From assembly GCA_963753115.1 (NCBI GenBank), contig CAVWBB010000002.1:124001-188000 (forward strand): a DNA stretch of 64,000 nt, in the 5' to 3' direction. The position numbers and the translations under genes were made by a program. Below, in pieces: positions 10,269 through 19,515 of the stretch. Position 1 is the stretch's first letter; every line of letters starts with the position of its first letter. Origin of the DNA: Bog-473 sp963753115. Its GTDB lineage: Bacteria; Actinomycetota; Acidimicrobiia; Acidimicrobiales; RAAP-2. The notes beneath the pieces are model-generated. The model made no database searches. It had not been told where the DNA came from and saw only the letters and a program-made list of their open reading frames with translations.

Positions 10269-10371
10269 GGTCGCCAGCTTAGGACGGCGTCACATGACGA
10301 CCCGAGGGCCAGAGCGGGACCGCCCGCCTTCAGGGGGACGGGTCTGCGGAGCCGCTACGGGCGACGACGGG

Positions 10372-11058
10372 TCACCGGAGATCGGCCTCCGGCCGCATGC
10401 GCCGGTCCGGCGCCACCTCGCCGTCGAGCAAGCGGATGGCGGCCTCCCGGGTGGGCACGCCGAGCTTGCGCAGAATGGACGAGACGTGCGTTCGTACCGT
10501 CGTCGGCGAGACGAACAGCCGCTCCGACATCTCGGCTGTGCCGGCACCCTTGCGCATCAGCTCCAGGACGTCCCACTCGCGCCCCGTCAGCCGGGCGGCG
10601 TGACCGTCGGGGACGGCCACTCTCCGATGCTCGCGATCGCGGAACTCGTCGACCAGGCGAGCGACGAGGGTCCCAGGCAACGTGGCCTCTCCTGCCAGGA
10701 CCCGCTGCAGCGCGTCGCCGATGGTGGCCTCGTCCAAACCCTTGAGCAGATAGCCCGAAGCGCCGGCCCGCAGCGCGTCGAAGAGATCCTCGTCCTGGCG
10801 CGACACCGTCAACATGACCACCGAGGTCTCGGGGAGCGCCCCGCTGATCTGGGTGGCGGCGGCGATCCCGTTGCCCGGCATGTTGATGTCGAGCAGGCAG
10901 ACATCGGGCCGCGTGCGCTTGGCGCCCTCGACCGCGCCGGCGGCGTCGGCTGCCTCCACGCACACCTCGAAGTCCCCGGTGCGCTCCAGCGCGTTGCGCA
11001 CCAGGGCACGGGTACGGGCATGATCGTCGGCCAACAGGACGGTGATCGGCGTGCTCAC
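10372..11058 (-). CDS. NarL/FixJ-family response regulator
   Basis: A 228-residue two-domain regulator. The receiver carries the acidic pair Asp11-Asp12 and the phospho-acceptor Asp57 in CLLDINMPG; the conserved Lys sits in YLLKGLD. A LuxR-type helix-turn-helix follows at about residues 155-212 (LTGREWDVLELM, then VSPTTVRTHVSSILRKL). The ATG overlaps the stop of the histidine kinase upstream, so kinase and regulator form one operon. Targets are unknown. Confidence 0.92.
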   Translation of the reverse strand: MSTPITVLLADDHARTRALVRNALERTGDFEVCVEAADAAGAVEGAKRTRPDVCLLDINMPGNGIAAATQISGALPETSVVMLTVSRQDEDLFDALRAGASGYLLKGLDEATIGDALQRVLAGEATLPGTLVARLVDEFRDREHRRVAVPDGHAARLTGREWDVLELMRKGAGTAEMSERLFVSPTTVRTHVSSILRKLGVPTREAAIRLLDGEVAPDRRMRPEADLR

Positions 11059-12539
11059 GAGAAGGCCACCGCCACCCGGGTGCCGTGTTCGGGCGCCGAA
11101 TCGACGCTCAGCTCGCCGCCCACCGACGCCGCTCGCTCCTGCATGCTCTGGAGTCCGAACCCCCCGGCGGCGCGCTCGAGGTCCATGTCGAACCCGCAGC
11201 CGTCGTCTTCGATCACGAGCCGGAGCCGCTCCGCCCGCTCGAGGCTCACCCGGACGTGTTCCGACGCGCCGTGGTAGGCGGCGTTGGTGATGGCCTCCCG
11301 CACAATACGGAGCAGGTTCTCGGTGACCACGCCGGGCACCTCCACGTCATCGGCCAGTTGGAGGTCCCAGGCCACGCCGAGGCGGGAGCCGAGATCCTCC
11401 ACGGTCTGGGAGATGGCGGCATCGAGCGACTGCGGCTGGGTGACCGAGAGCACGGTGATGGCCCGGCGGGCCTCGTCCAGGGCCCGATCGGCCGCACCCG
11501 CCAGCTCGCGGGCGTCGCGCGGCGTCGGTGCGCCCGTCACGGCGCCGCGGGTCTTGCTGGCGATGAAGGCCAGCTCGTGTGCCAGCCCGTCGTGCAGCTC
11601 GCGCGCGATGCGGCGCCGCTCCTCCGCCGTCGCCTGCTGCTCGAGCGTGCGGTGGGCGGCCCAGTTGGAGAGCGCGAGTTCGAGGAAGTGGCCGAGGGCG
11701 ACGCACCGGTCGACGCATTCGTTCGGGATGGAAGCGCCCCGGCTGGCGATGCCGAGCACGCCATGCAGCTTCCCGTCCGGGCAGACCGGCACCCAAGCGC
11801 CGTGGGTCACCCCCGAGGCCTCGAGCACCTCCCGGACTCTCGGCCCGGCCGCGCCGTAGTCGAGGGGGGCGCTCACCGGCTCCAGCGTGGCGACCGCCTC
11901 GCGCAGGCCGGGGTGCTGCTGCAGCGGCCAGGTCGCCTGAATGTGCGTGCCCAGTGTGTCGTACTGGGCGTCGATGACCACCATGCCGTCTTCGATCCGG
12001 AAGTAGGACGCCCGGAGGATCTCCGACCCGGGGGGCGAGGCGATCCCCATGGCAAGCTGCGCGCCCAGCGCCGTGATCTGCGGCGGCTCCGACAGCTGGA
12101 CCAGCTGGTGGGCGGCGGCATTGAGTGCCTCTTCGTGACGGAGCATCCGCCCCAGGCGCGCGTTGGAGTCGGTGAGGCGGCCACGAATGACGTGAATGGC
12201 CACTGCCAGCATGGCGGCGATGGCGCCGGTGAGGAGGAGCCGACGGGGCGCCGTGCCCAGGAGGCCCGGCGAATCGGCCCACGTGACGGCCAGGATGGCG
12301 AGCAGCACGAAGCCGACCGCCACCACCGATTCCCACGGCTTGCCGTAGAGGGCGATGCCGACCACCGGCATGAACAACAGGATGCCGAGTCCGCTCCCGA
12401 TGCCGCCGGCCGCCAGCATCAGATACGCCGCCGACGACATGTAGAGGGCCGCCCCGACGACGAAGGTCCGGGGCGGCATGCCCCGGCGGGCCAGGAGGAG
12501 CACCAGGACCAGGGCCAGGAGGGCGCAGCTGGCGCACAT
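11055..12539 (-). CDS. Membrane sensor histidine kinase, HisKA_3 type (N-terminus probably frame-shifted)
   Basis: Partner of the NarL-type regulator. Four or five hydrophobic helices occupy roughly residues 1-120, then a GAF-like region, then the HisKA_3 helix with phospho-acceptor in ARELHDGLAHELAF, then the ATPase domain (REAITNAAYHG, DDGCGFD, GGFGLQSMQERA). The signal sensed is unknown. The frame before the ATG at 12539 closes after 14 codons. A second frame running from ATG 12654 encodes another hydrophobic helix (YLPFIAVAVVGQLSVAW), and removal of one G in 12572-12574 joins it in phase. The native gene therefore probably starts at 12654. Confidence 0.9.
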   Translation of the reverse strand: MCASCALLALVLVLLLARRGMPPRTFVVGAALYMSSAAYLMLAAGGIGSGLGILLFMPVVGIALYGKPWESVVAVGFVLLAILAVTWADSPGLLGTAPRRLLLTGAIAAMLAVAIHVIRGRLTDSNARLGRMLRHEEALNAAAHQLVQLSEPPQITALGAQLAMGIASPPGSEILRASYFRIEDGMVVIDAQYDTLGTHIQATWPLQQHPGLREAVATLEPVSAPLDYGAAGPRVREVLEASGVTHGAWVPVCPDGKLHGVLGIASRGASIPNECVDRCVALGHFLELALSNWAAHRTLEQQATAEERRRIARELHDGLAHELAFIASKTRGAVTGAPTPRDARELAGAADRALDEARRAITVLSVTQPQSLDAAISQTVEDLGSRLGVAWDLQLADDVEVPGVVTENLLRIVREAITNAAYHGASEHVRVSLERAERLRLVIEDDGCGFDMDLERAAGGFGLQSMQERAASVGGELSVDSAPEHGTRVAVAFS

Positions 12540-12895
12540 AGGCCCCGCGATCGACGGGACCGGGTGGCCAGGCCACGCTCAGCTGCCCCACGACCGCAAC
12601 AGCGATGAAGGGCAGGTAGCTCGAGAGGCGGTCGCGCAGAACCGGGGTTGGCATCCCTCACGGTATCGGCGCAATCCGCCCTGGACTGAGCGCCTTTCGA
12701 GCAACGATGACGACGCCTGCCCTCCAGGCAACTGAGCAGCTCTCGGCCCTGTGGGCGCCTTCGTGCGAGCCGGCTGCCGCAGGCCCCCGTGTCCAATTGC
12801 CTCAACGTTCCTCAAGAGGCCTCAGGCCACCCCCGAAGTCCCATTGGAACACGAAATATGAACCGTCCCTTTGGGCGGAGGAGAGGACGGCGACA

Positions 12896-13543
12896 GTGCG
12901 AGGGACGAAGACCGTGAAGGGAATCACGAGCAGGACCGGCCGCCTGTCGGCTCGGATGAAGATCGTCTCGGCCGTGGGAGGAAGCTTGCTGGTGGCGGTC
13001 GGCGCCTACGCGGCGACCAACTGGGTCGTCGGCCTGAGCGCCGGCTCTTCGGCTGAAGGGCAGTCCGCCACCATCGCCAATTTGACCATCACTGCGGTGG
13101 CCAGCCCGTCACCGGCCAACCTGTTGTTCCCGGGCAACGCAGGCGACGCCGTCGTCACCATCGCCAACCCGAACCCGTACCCGGTGACCATCACCGCGGT
13201 CAACCTGCCCACGAGCTCCATTCAGGCGGGCGGGTTCACGACCAGCGCGCTGACGACGGCGCAGACCGGATGCTCGACGTCGACGAGCGGCGTCACCTGG
13301 AACTTCGCCACGGGGACCAGCGGCAGCTCGCACACGCTGACCACCGCATTGACGGTGGGAGCCAGTGGAGCAGCGAACAACCCGCTGGTGGTGACGCTCA
13401 CCAACGACGCCATCATGGCGACCGCCTCGCCGGCGGCGTGTGCCAATACGTTCTTCTCCATGCCGTCCTTGACCGGCGTCACCGCCACAGGTGGCTCGGC
13501 CACGTCGACGACGAGTCCGGCAACCGACGGCTGGACCAGCTGA
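12896..13543 (+). CDS. Secreted or surface-anchored protein with SipW/TasA-like N-terminus
   Basis: A ~215-residue exported protein. After a basic start, a hydrophobic segment (IVSAVGGSLLVAVGAYAATNWVVG) looks like an uncleaved anchor or a signal peptide of the kind seen in TasA/camelysin-type surface proteins. The mature part is Ser/Thr/Ala rich and beta-strand rich, with an immunoglobulin-like pattern (VVTIANPNPYPVTITAVNLP) and two cysteines that could bond. I used GTG 12896, which has GGAGGAGAGG upstream; ATG 12957 is an alternative. The next gene is another exported protein 50 bp downstream. Function is unknown. Confidence 0.65.
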   Translation: MRGTKTVKGITSRTGRLSARMKIVSAVGGSLLVAVGAYAATNWVVGLSAGSSAEGQSATIANLTITAVASPSPANLLFPGNAGDAVVTIANPNPYPVTITAVNLPTSSIQAGGFTTSALTTAQTGCSTSTSGVTWNFATGTSGSSHTLTTALTVGASGAANNPLVVTLTNDAIMATASPAACANTFFSMPSLTGVTATGGSATSTTSPATDGWTS

Positions 13544-13545
13544 TC

Positions 13546-13567
13546 TCCTCGTTGTCCCTACGAGGAG
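13546..13567 (+). other. Inverted repeat between two secreted-protein genes
   Basis: CTCCTCG at 13546-13552 and CGAGGAG at 13561-13567 form a 7-bp perfect stem with an 8-base loop, starting directly after the stop of the upstream secreted protein. No T-run follows, so it is a weak terminator candidate. It could equally trim expression of the downstream gene, whose ribosome binding site begins about 15 bases later. Confidence 0.4.
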
Positions 13568-13592
13568 CCAACGGCAACGACGAGGGGAGCCC

Positions 13593-14031
13593 GTGCAGGC
13601 GGCGCGGTGCTCTTCTCGTCGTTGTCGTTTGCATGGGCCTCCTCAGCCTCCTTGTCTCGAGCGGGCCAGCCTCGGGTGCCAGCAACTGGATCGTCCACGT
13701 GGCCACCGTCAACTCGGCGGAGGCCAAGGCGCAGGCGCTGCCAACGACACCGACGGCCTCGGCAGCCTGCGCCACCCCGACGAGCTTGAAGAAGGTCACC
13801 GTCACCTGGGCCGCCATCACGCATGCCACCAACTACGGGGTGTACCAGTCGACCACGGTCGGCGGGACCTACACGCTGCAAGCGACCGTGACGACGACCA
13901 CGTGGACCTCTGCGGCGCTGGCCGCCAACACGTACTTCTACGAGGTGGTCGCCAACATCGGCACCAACTGGGCCAGTGCCAAATCGGCGGCAACTGCGAA
14001 GCGCACCATCAGCAGCACGATCTGTTCGTAG
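13593..14031 (+). CDS. Secreted protein with fibronectin III-like domain (frame break after start)
   Basis: The frame ending at 14031 encodes a signal peptide (GALLVVVVCMGLLSLLVSSG, then PASGA) followed by a ~110-residue domain with the fibronectin-III pattern: VTVTWAAITHATNYGVYQ, then YTLQATVTTTTW and TYFYEVVAN. That frame has no convincing start. The GTG at 13593 has an excellent GAGGGGAG ribosome site but is one base out of phase; deleting one G at 13598-13599 joins it as a normal basic start before the signal peptide. A secreted adhesion or matrix role alongside the preceding gene is inference. Confidence 0.6.
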
Positions 14032-14044
14032 GCCCAACGGCCCG

Positions 14045-16171
14045 TTAGCCAGGAGGATGGTCGTCCGGGCAGGCGCCGGGTGGGTCGTTGAAGTTCGGAT
14101 CCGTCGTCCAGGCTCCCTGGGACCAATTGGTACCGGCGGGGGCCAGACGGAACACCGACGTCATGTCGGTCAGCAGGGCATCGGCATAGCGGGCGCTGCC
14201 CTCGGGGCAGAGGTGCACGTTGTCCAGCTTGCGCACGCGTAGCCAGGCGCTGCTCGGCGCGTGCGGAACGCCCTCGGGCGGCAGCCAGGCCGATTCCTTC
14301 CCGTGCAAGAGGACCGAGTCGGCTAGCGGGAAGTACATGACGCGGCCCGGAAAGGAGGACGTCATCTTCTCTGCGATGTCGTTCCACGCCGTGACGCCCG
14401 CCCGGCGCTCTCGGTTGTACGCGACCTGGTCAGCCGGGTTGGCGGCGGGAATGTCGCCGGATTGGGGGAACTCGGTGAAGATCACCCCCTCCACACCGTT
14501 GCCGGGTGTCAACATGGTGGCAACCGCTCGGCGGAGCAGCTTCGTGTACTGCACCGGCTGATGGAGCGCGTTCGGGGTCGTCGGCCCGTACTGGTCCCAG
14601 CTCCACGAGGCCACGATGAGCTGGGCCCCGGTCTGACGAATGAGGTTGGGGATGGAGGTCGGCCAGCCGGTCGCCGTCGTGAGCCCAAACCCGTCGATGG
14701 TCCTGGTGGCAACGGTGGCCTCGCCGGTGGACTCGAGCGCGGCGGTGATCCCGTAGGAGGCGTCGTGCATGACCGAGTCGCCGAGGATCATGACCCGGAG
14801 CGGATCAGCGGCTGACGGGGCTGGCGCCAGGTGGATGGGCTGCTGGCCCGCGTAGCCACCGGCGCCCGGGACCGCCTGCCCCGATCCCGGGGAGGCGAGA
14901 TGCGACGTCCCCACGACACTGGAGGGATCGGCCACGGCCGGAATGGTGGCGACCACGATCGCCACGGCAGTGACGACGCCGGCGACCGGCCCCCAGACAC
15001 GGACCCCGCCCCGGAACCGGGCCAGGCGGATCGGTCGCTCGACGAGGTAGTAGCTGACTGTCGACACGGCGAGCGTGACGACGATGCGGAGGAGATTGAG
15101 AGGCCAGGTCGACAGGCCGGTGCGGGCGCCGTTCAGGTAGACGATGACAGGCCAGTGCCACAGGTAGATGCCGTAGGAGATGGTGCCGAGGAAGTGCAGT
15201 GGGCCCCAGCTCAAGCCGCGGGCGAACCGCCCGGGTTCGACCAGGCGGGCGTCCGCGACGACCAGCGCGGCGAGCGCGGCGCAGAGGAGGAAGCCGCCCT
15301 CGAACATGAAGTTGGTCGGCAACCCGCCCGACGTGCCCGCCTTCACCCAGAAGACTGCGAGGACCACGGCGGCCGCAGGTCCCACCCAGTGGAGGGTCCG
15401 GCGCCCTGGCGCGGTCGGCTGTGGGCGCGCCGCAACCAGGAAGGCGATGGCAGCACCGGCCATGAGATCGAACAGACGCGTGTCGGTGCCGTAGTAGATG
15501 CGCGACGGGTCGACGCCGGGATGGAAGAGCAACGCCATCACCACCGAGGACCCGACGCCCAGCACCACGGTCACGGTGACGCCCGCCCTGCGCCAGCCAC
15601 GCCGCCCGTAGCGAAACAGCACGAGGAGGAGCAGCGGCCACACGAGGTAGAACTGCTCTTCGATCGCGAGCGACCAGGTGTGCTGCAGCGGCGAGGGCGT
15701 GGAGAACTGGGCGAAGTACGACTGGTGGGCGTAAATGAGGTGCCAGTTGTTGACGTACAGCAGGGTCGCGATGGCATCGCCGCGCAACCCGGACAGGTCG
15801 ATGAGGCCGTTGGCGCCTGGACCGCCGAAGAGCGCGTTGCAGATGAGATAGAGGGCCAGAGCGGCCACGACGAGGAACAGGGCCGGCAACAGCCGCCGCG
15901 CCCGGCGTCCCCAGAAGGCGGCGAGGTCGACCCGGCCGCAACCGACCCATTCCTCCAGCAGCAGGGTGGTGATCAAGAAACCGGACAGGACGAAGAACAG
16001 GTCGACCCCGAGATACCCGCCCTTGGCCCAGCCGATCTGCAGGTGATACGCCACGACTCCGATGACCGCCGCCCCGCGCAGCCCGTTGAGGGCCGGGAGG
16101 TGCCGACCGGTGACGGCGGTCGCGGACTGCGACGTACCCGGCCGTTCGTGGACCAGGGTGGCGTCCGTCAT
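14045..16171 (-). CDS. OafA/YrhL-type acyltransferase fused to an SGNH domain
   Basis: A 708-residue membrane acyltransferase-3 protein. The N-terminal half has about ten hydrophobic helices with the catalytic histidine in AAVIGVVAYHLQ and the family pattern GYLGVDLFFVLSGFLIT. The C-terminal ~250 residues form an extracytoplasmic SGNH hydrolase-like domain with the Ser block VMILGDSVMHD and a late VHLCPEGSARY carrying the likely catalytic His. Such proteins transfer acyl groups onto cell-surface glycans. ATG 16171 has GGAG 5 bases upstream and overlaps the stop of the upstream LLM gene, so the two are coupled. Confidence 0.88.
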   Translation of the reverse strand: MTDATLVHERPGTSQSATAVTGRHLPALNGLRGAAVIGVVAYHLQIGWAKGGYLGVDLFFVLSGFLITTLLLEEWVGCGRVDLAAFWGRRARRLLPALFLVVAALALYLICNALFGGPGANGLIDLSGLRGDAIATLLYVNNWHLIYAHQSYFAQFSTPSPLQHTWSLAIEEQFYLVWPLLLLVLFRYGRRGWRRAGVTVTVVLGVGSSVVMALLFHPGVDPSRIYYGTDTRLFDLMAGAAIAFLVAARPQPTAPGRRTLHWVGPAAAVVLAVFWVKAGTSGGLPTNFMFEGGFLLCAALAALVVADARLVEPGRFARGLSWGPLHFLGTISYGIYLWHWPVIVYLNGARTGLSTWPLNLLRIVVTLAVSTVSYYLVERPIRLARFRGGVRVWGPVAGVVTAVAIVVATIPAVADPSSVVGTSHLASPGSGQAVPGAGGYAGQQPIHLAPAPSAADPLRVMILGDSVMHDASYGITAALESTGEATVATRTIDGFGLTTATGWPTSIPNLIRQTGAQLIVASWSWDQYGPTTPNALHQPVQYTKLLRRAVATMLTPGNGVEGVIFTEFPQSGDIPAANPADQVAYNRERRAGVTAWNDIAEKMTSSFPGRVMYFPLADSVLLHGKESAWLPPEGVPHAPSSAWLRVRKLDNVHLCPEGSARYADALLTDMTSVFRLAPAGTNWSQGAWTTDPNFNDPPGACPDDHPPG

Positions 16172-16701
16172 ACGCGCTCCAGGATGCACACGGTGGGAGA
16201 GCCGGCGGCAGGCCGGAGGAGGAGGTCGGCCGAGCGGGCGAGGGAAGGGGCCAGCCTGTCGCCCGCCGTGACGTCGAGGGCGATCATCGGACATTCCTCT
16301 CCGAGCGGCCGCGATCGGTTGGCGGCAGCTCGGACCGGAAAATGGGGCCCCTCGCTGACCGCTTCGCCCGCACGCCACAGTGTCCGGCAGAGGGAGATGG
16401 CCTCCTCCAGGGAGTCGAGGAATGGCGGAGTGAAGCACAAGACGCTCCGGCCCCCGCAGACCAGGTCGAGGCTCGTGACATCCCGGGCGAGCATGGCGGG
16501 ATGACGCTCCTGTGGGTCCAGCTGGATCCGGGCCCCCAGGAGCACCCGAGGCACATCGGGCGCCAACCCGGCGGCCAGGACAACGGGGTCGCCCAGCTCC
16601 CCCTCGCTCACGAACACGGCCCCAGCGCCCTCAGCCTCCGCCCGAACCGCCTCCGCACGCAGTCCGGCCATGTCAGCGGCCTGGAGGAACCGTCCTTCCA
16701 C
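16168..16701 (-). CDS. Short luciferase-like monooxygenase (LLM) family protein
   Basis: A 177-residue protein resembling only part of an LLM barrel: VFVSEGELGDPVVLAAGLAPDV, then RVLLGARI and QERHPAMLARDVTSLDLVCGG follow the family order. Typical members have 300 or more residues. The later cofactor-binding part seems absent or rebuilt, yet the frame is intact and ends in a clean ATGA overlap with the acyltransferase, so it is probably not a pseudogene. It may be a non-catalytic relative. GTG start at 16701; ATG at 16671 is possible. Confidence 0.6.
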   Translation of the reverse strand: MEGRFLQAADMAGLRAEAVRAEAEGAGAVFVSEGELGDPVVLAAGLAPDVPRVLLGARIQLDPQERHPAMLARDVTSLDLVCGGRSVLCFTPPFLDSLEEAISLCRTLWRAGEAVSEGPHFPVRAAANRSRPLGEECPMIALDVTAGDRLAPSLARSADLLLRPAAGSPTVCILERV

Positions 16702-16799
16702 GGCGAGGCAGGTTAGGGCGTCACCGGACCGCCAACGGGGTCAGCCGACTCGCGGCGACCCCGGACGAGGCCACGGGCAGCCTGGGCTGGCTCGCCCGG

Positions 16800-17876
16800 T
16801 CAGCCCCGGGCCCACCATCCACCGGCATCGTGGGCCAGGCCGGCCTGAGCGAGCCTTTCAAGGCTCCCACAGACCTCCGCCAGAGCAAGACCGGTGGCCC
16901 GGGCCAGCTGGTCCAGGGGGGCGGGATCGTCGCTCAGGGCGTCGTAGAGCAGGCGGTCCGGGCCCGAGCGGGGAACGGGCGACGCCGACGGCCGGATCGC
17001 AGGCTCCGTCGCCAGTCCGACCGACGCGCCGGCAAGTGAGAGTGCGACGAGGATGTCAGCGGACGAGCACACGGGGAACGCACCGTCGGCGAGGAGCGCG
17101 TTGGTCCCCTCGGACGTGGCGCTCCGGATGGATCCCGGCACGGCGCCCACGGGGACCCCACGGTCGACGGCGGCTTCGACAGTGTGCCGGGAGCCCCCGT
17201 GGTGGCGGCTCTCCACGACGACCACGATGTCACTCAGCGCAGCCAGGAGCCGGTTGCGGACGGGAAAACGCCACTTCTCGGTCGGCACACCGGCCGGGGA
17301 CTCCGACACGATGACGCCCGAGGTTGCCACACGCTCCCACAGGCGTTCGTGCCGCCGCGGGTACGGGCTGTCGAGCCCGCCGGCCACGACGCCGATGGGT
17401 GGTGCGCCGGCACCGCACGCGCCTTCATGGGCGGCACCGTCGATGCCCAGCGCGAGCCCGGACACCACACTGACACCCGCGGCAGAGAGGTCGGCCCCGA
17501 ATTGCGCCGCCACACCGATGCCGTAGCGCGTGGGTGCGCGCGTGCCGACCAGCGCAACCGTCGGTGTGTCCCGCAGCACTGACGGGTCCCCGAGACAGAA
17601 CAGCAGAGCGGGTGCCTGCGGGTCGTCGGCCAGGCGCGGCGGGTATGAGGGCTCGCTCGCGAGCAGCACCGTGATGCCGTGTGCGGTGTGCCGGGCCCAG
17701 AGGCGAGCCACTTCCCTCACTGGCCTCCTGTCGCCATGGCTTGCTCGCGCCCAGGCCACCGACGGCGGGTCCGATGCCAACAGTGTGCGGAGACGGGCCG
17801 GACCCATTGAGGGAATGGAAGCCAGGGCGACGGCAAAGGCCTCCTGAGGGAGATCGGATTCTCCGGCGGCGCTCAT
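16800..17876 (-). CDS. dprA: DNA-processing protein DprA/Smf
   Basis: A 358-residue DprA that loads RecA on incoming single-stranded DNA. Rossmann-like elements VALVGTRAPTRYG, SGLALGIDGAAHEGA, GVVAGGLDSPYPRRH and VVVVESRHHGGSRHTVEAA are all present, with a C-terminal winged helix of about 60 residues (PLDQLARATGLALAEVCGSLERL). The frame is open far upstream, but ATG 17876 overlaps the comM stop (ATGA) and fits the family start. In many actinobacteria yraN, comM and dprA are adjacent; here yraN is ~10 kb away. Confidence 0.93.
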   Translation of the reverse strand: MSAAGESDLPQEAFAVALASIPSMGPARLRTLLASDPPSVAWARASHGDRRPVREVARLWARHTAHGITVLLASEPSYPPRLADDPQAPALLFCLGDPSVLRDTPTVALVGTRAPTRYGIGVAAQFGADLSAAGVSVVSGLALGIDGAAHEGACGAGAPPIGVVAGGLDSPYPRRHERLWERVATSGVIVSESPAGVPTEKWRFPVRNRLLAALSDIVVVVESRHHGGSRHTVEAAVDRGVPVGAVPGSIRSATSEGTNALLADGAFPVCSSADILVALSLAGASVGLATEPAIRPSASPVPRSGPDRLLYDALSDDPAPLDQLARATGLALAEVCGSLERLAQAGLAHDAGGWWARG

Positions 17877-19336
17877 CGCACCACCACCGCCCGGCCGGCG
17901 CGCAGAGACAGCGCTTCCGACGCGTGGGCGAACGACACTGTGTCGGCACCGGCGAGCGCGGCAACCGTGCGGGCGACCCGGGTGACCTTGTGCAGTCCGC
18001 GGGCGCTCAGCGCTCCTGAGCGCAGCTTGGATGCGAGGAGGGCTGCTGCGTCCGACGTCAGCTCGCGGTCGCCGCCATGGTCCGTCAGCGCGGCGCGAGC
18101 GGCAGCGACGCGGCGTGCGACCGTCGCGGACTCCTCTCCCGGCACGTCGGCCAAGAGCTCGTCGGGGTCCGGCCGACTGAGCGGCACGACCAGGTCGAAA
18201 CGGTCTAACAACGGCGCTGAGATGCGTCGCCGATAGCGGGCACGGCTGGCCTCGGTGCAACCGCAGGCGCCCGGATAGACGCCTTCGCCGCATGGGCAGG
18301 GATTCATCGCGGCGACGAGGAGGAAGGCCGCCGGAAAGGTCACGGTCCCCCCCGCTCGGCTCACCCGGATAACCCCTTCCTCCAGAGGCTGGCGTAGTGC
18401 CTCGAGCGCGGGCACGGGGAACTCACCCAACTCGTCGAGGAACAAGATGCCGTGTGTGGCCAGGCTCACCTCGCCGGGCCGGAGCGACCAACTGCCCCCA
18501 CCGACCAAGGAGACGATCGACGCCTGATGGTGTGGAGCACGGAACGGAGGGCTGTCCAGCAGCGCCCCGTCGGGAAGGGCACACGCGGCGGCCGAGTGAA
18601 TGCGGGTCACCGTGAGGGACTCGCCCGGAGTGAGCGGCGGGAGCAGACCGGCCATGCGCTCGGCCAACATCGTCTTGCCCGACCCCGGTGGCCCGACCAT
18701 GAGGAGGTGATGGCGCCCAGCGGCGGCAACCTCGACGGCTCGACGACCGAGGGCCTGGCCCCGCACGTCGGAGAGGTCGGGTGGGATCGGGGCATCACCG
18801 GGAGGGGCCGGAGCCGGCGCAACAGGCCAACGCGCCTGGCCGCGAAGGATGGCCACCAGCTCGGCCAGCGTTGCCGCTCCCCGCACCTCCGCACCGCCGA
18901 CAAGCGCCGCCTCCCGGACGTCGCAGAGCGGAACAACAAGACCGAGTGGGGTGGCCGCTTCGGCGAGGGCGATCATGCCCGGAACATGGCGCAACGACCC
19001 ATTGAGTCCGAGTTCGCCGCAGAAGGCGAGACCTTCGGTGCACTCGGGCGTCAACTCGCCAGCGGCGACGAGTAGTCCCACCGCGATCGGGAGATCGAGG
19101 CCGGCGCCGCCCTTCCGGATGCCGGAGGGCGCCAAGTTCGCGGTGATCCTCCGCATCGGCCACTGCAGTCCGCTCGAGAGGATGGCAGCCCGCACCCGAT
19201 CGCGCGCCTCGCGCACCGCGGCGTCGGGGAGACCCACGATGGTGAAGCCGGGCAGTCCATTGGAGACATGGACCTCGACCGAGACCGGACGTCCAATGGC
19301 ACCGTTCAGGGTGGCAGAGGCGACTGAGGCGAGCAC
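17873..19336 (-). CDS. comM: ComM/YifB-family AAA+ ATPase (Mg-chelatase-like)
   Basis: Hexameric helicase-like ATPase of the YifB/ComM family, linked to branch migration during natural transformation. The N-terminal domain (VEVHVSNGLPGFTIVGLPD), Walker A GPPGSGKT, Walker B GILFLDELGEF, the zinc-like cluster AAMNPCPCG and the C-terminal four-helix part are complete. The frame opens at a TTG at 19432, but family members begin at the LASVASATL strand, so I place the start near the GTG at 19336; the start is uncertain. Coupled to dprA by a 4-bp overlap. Confidence 0.92.
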   Translation of the reverse strand: MLASVASATLNGAIGRPVSVEVHVSNGLPGFTIVGLPDAAVREARDRVRAAILSSGLQWPMRRITANLAPSGIRKGGAGLDLPIAVGLLVAAGELTPECTEGLAFCGELGLNGSLRHVPGMIALAEAATPLGLVVPLCDVREAALVGGAEVRGAATLAELVAILRGQARWPVAPAPAPPGDAPIPPDLSDVRGQALGRRAVEVAAAGRHHLLMVGPPGSGKTMLAERMAGLLPPLTPGESLTVTRIHSAAACALPDGALLDSPPFRAPHHQASIVSLVGGGSWSLRPGEVSLATHGILFLDELGEFPVPALEALRQPLEEGVIRVSRAGGTVTFPAAFLLVAAMNPCPCGEGVYPGACGCTEASRARYRRRISAPLLDRFDLVVPLSRPDPDELLADVPGEESATVARRVAAARAALTDHGGDRELTSDAAALLASKLRSGALSARGLHKVTRVARTVAALAGADTVSFAHASEALSLRAGRAVVVR

Positions 19337-19515
19337 GCCGGAGAACGGTCGCACGCCACCGCTCTTGGCGCGCCCGCCGATCAACGAGCCGTCGTGGGCG
19401 GCGTTCGGGTCGCGTAGGACCTCCGACGACAAAACTTCTCAATCGGCCTGCTGTGCGGGCCATCCCGACAGGATGGGAGCCACTCCTCGCCGGGCTGGGG
19501 CTACCGTCGTGAACA

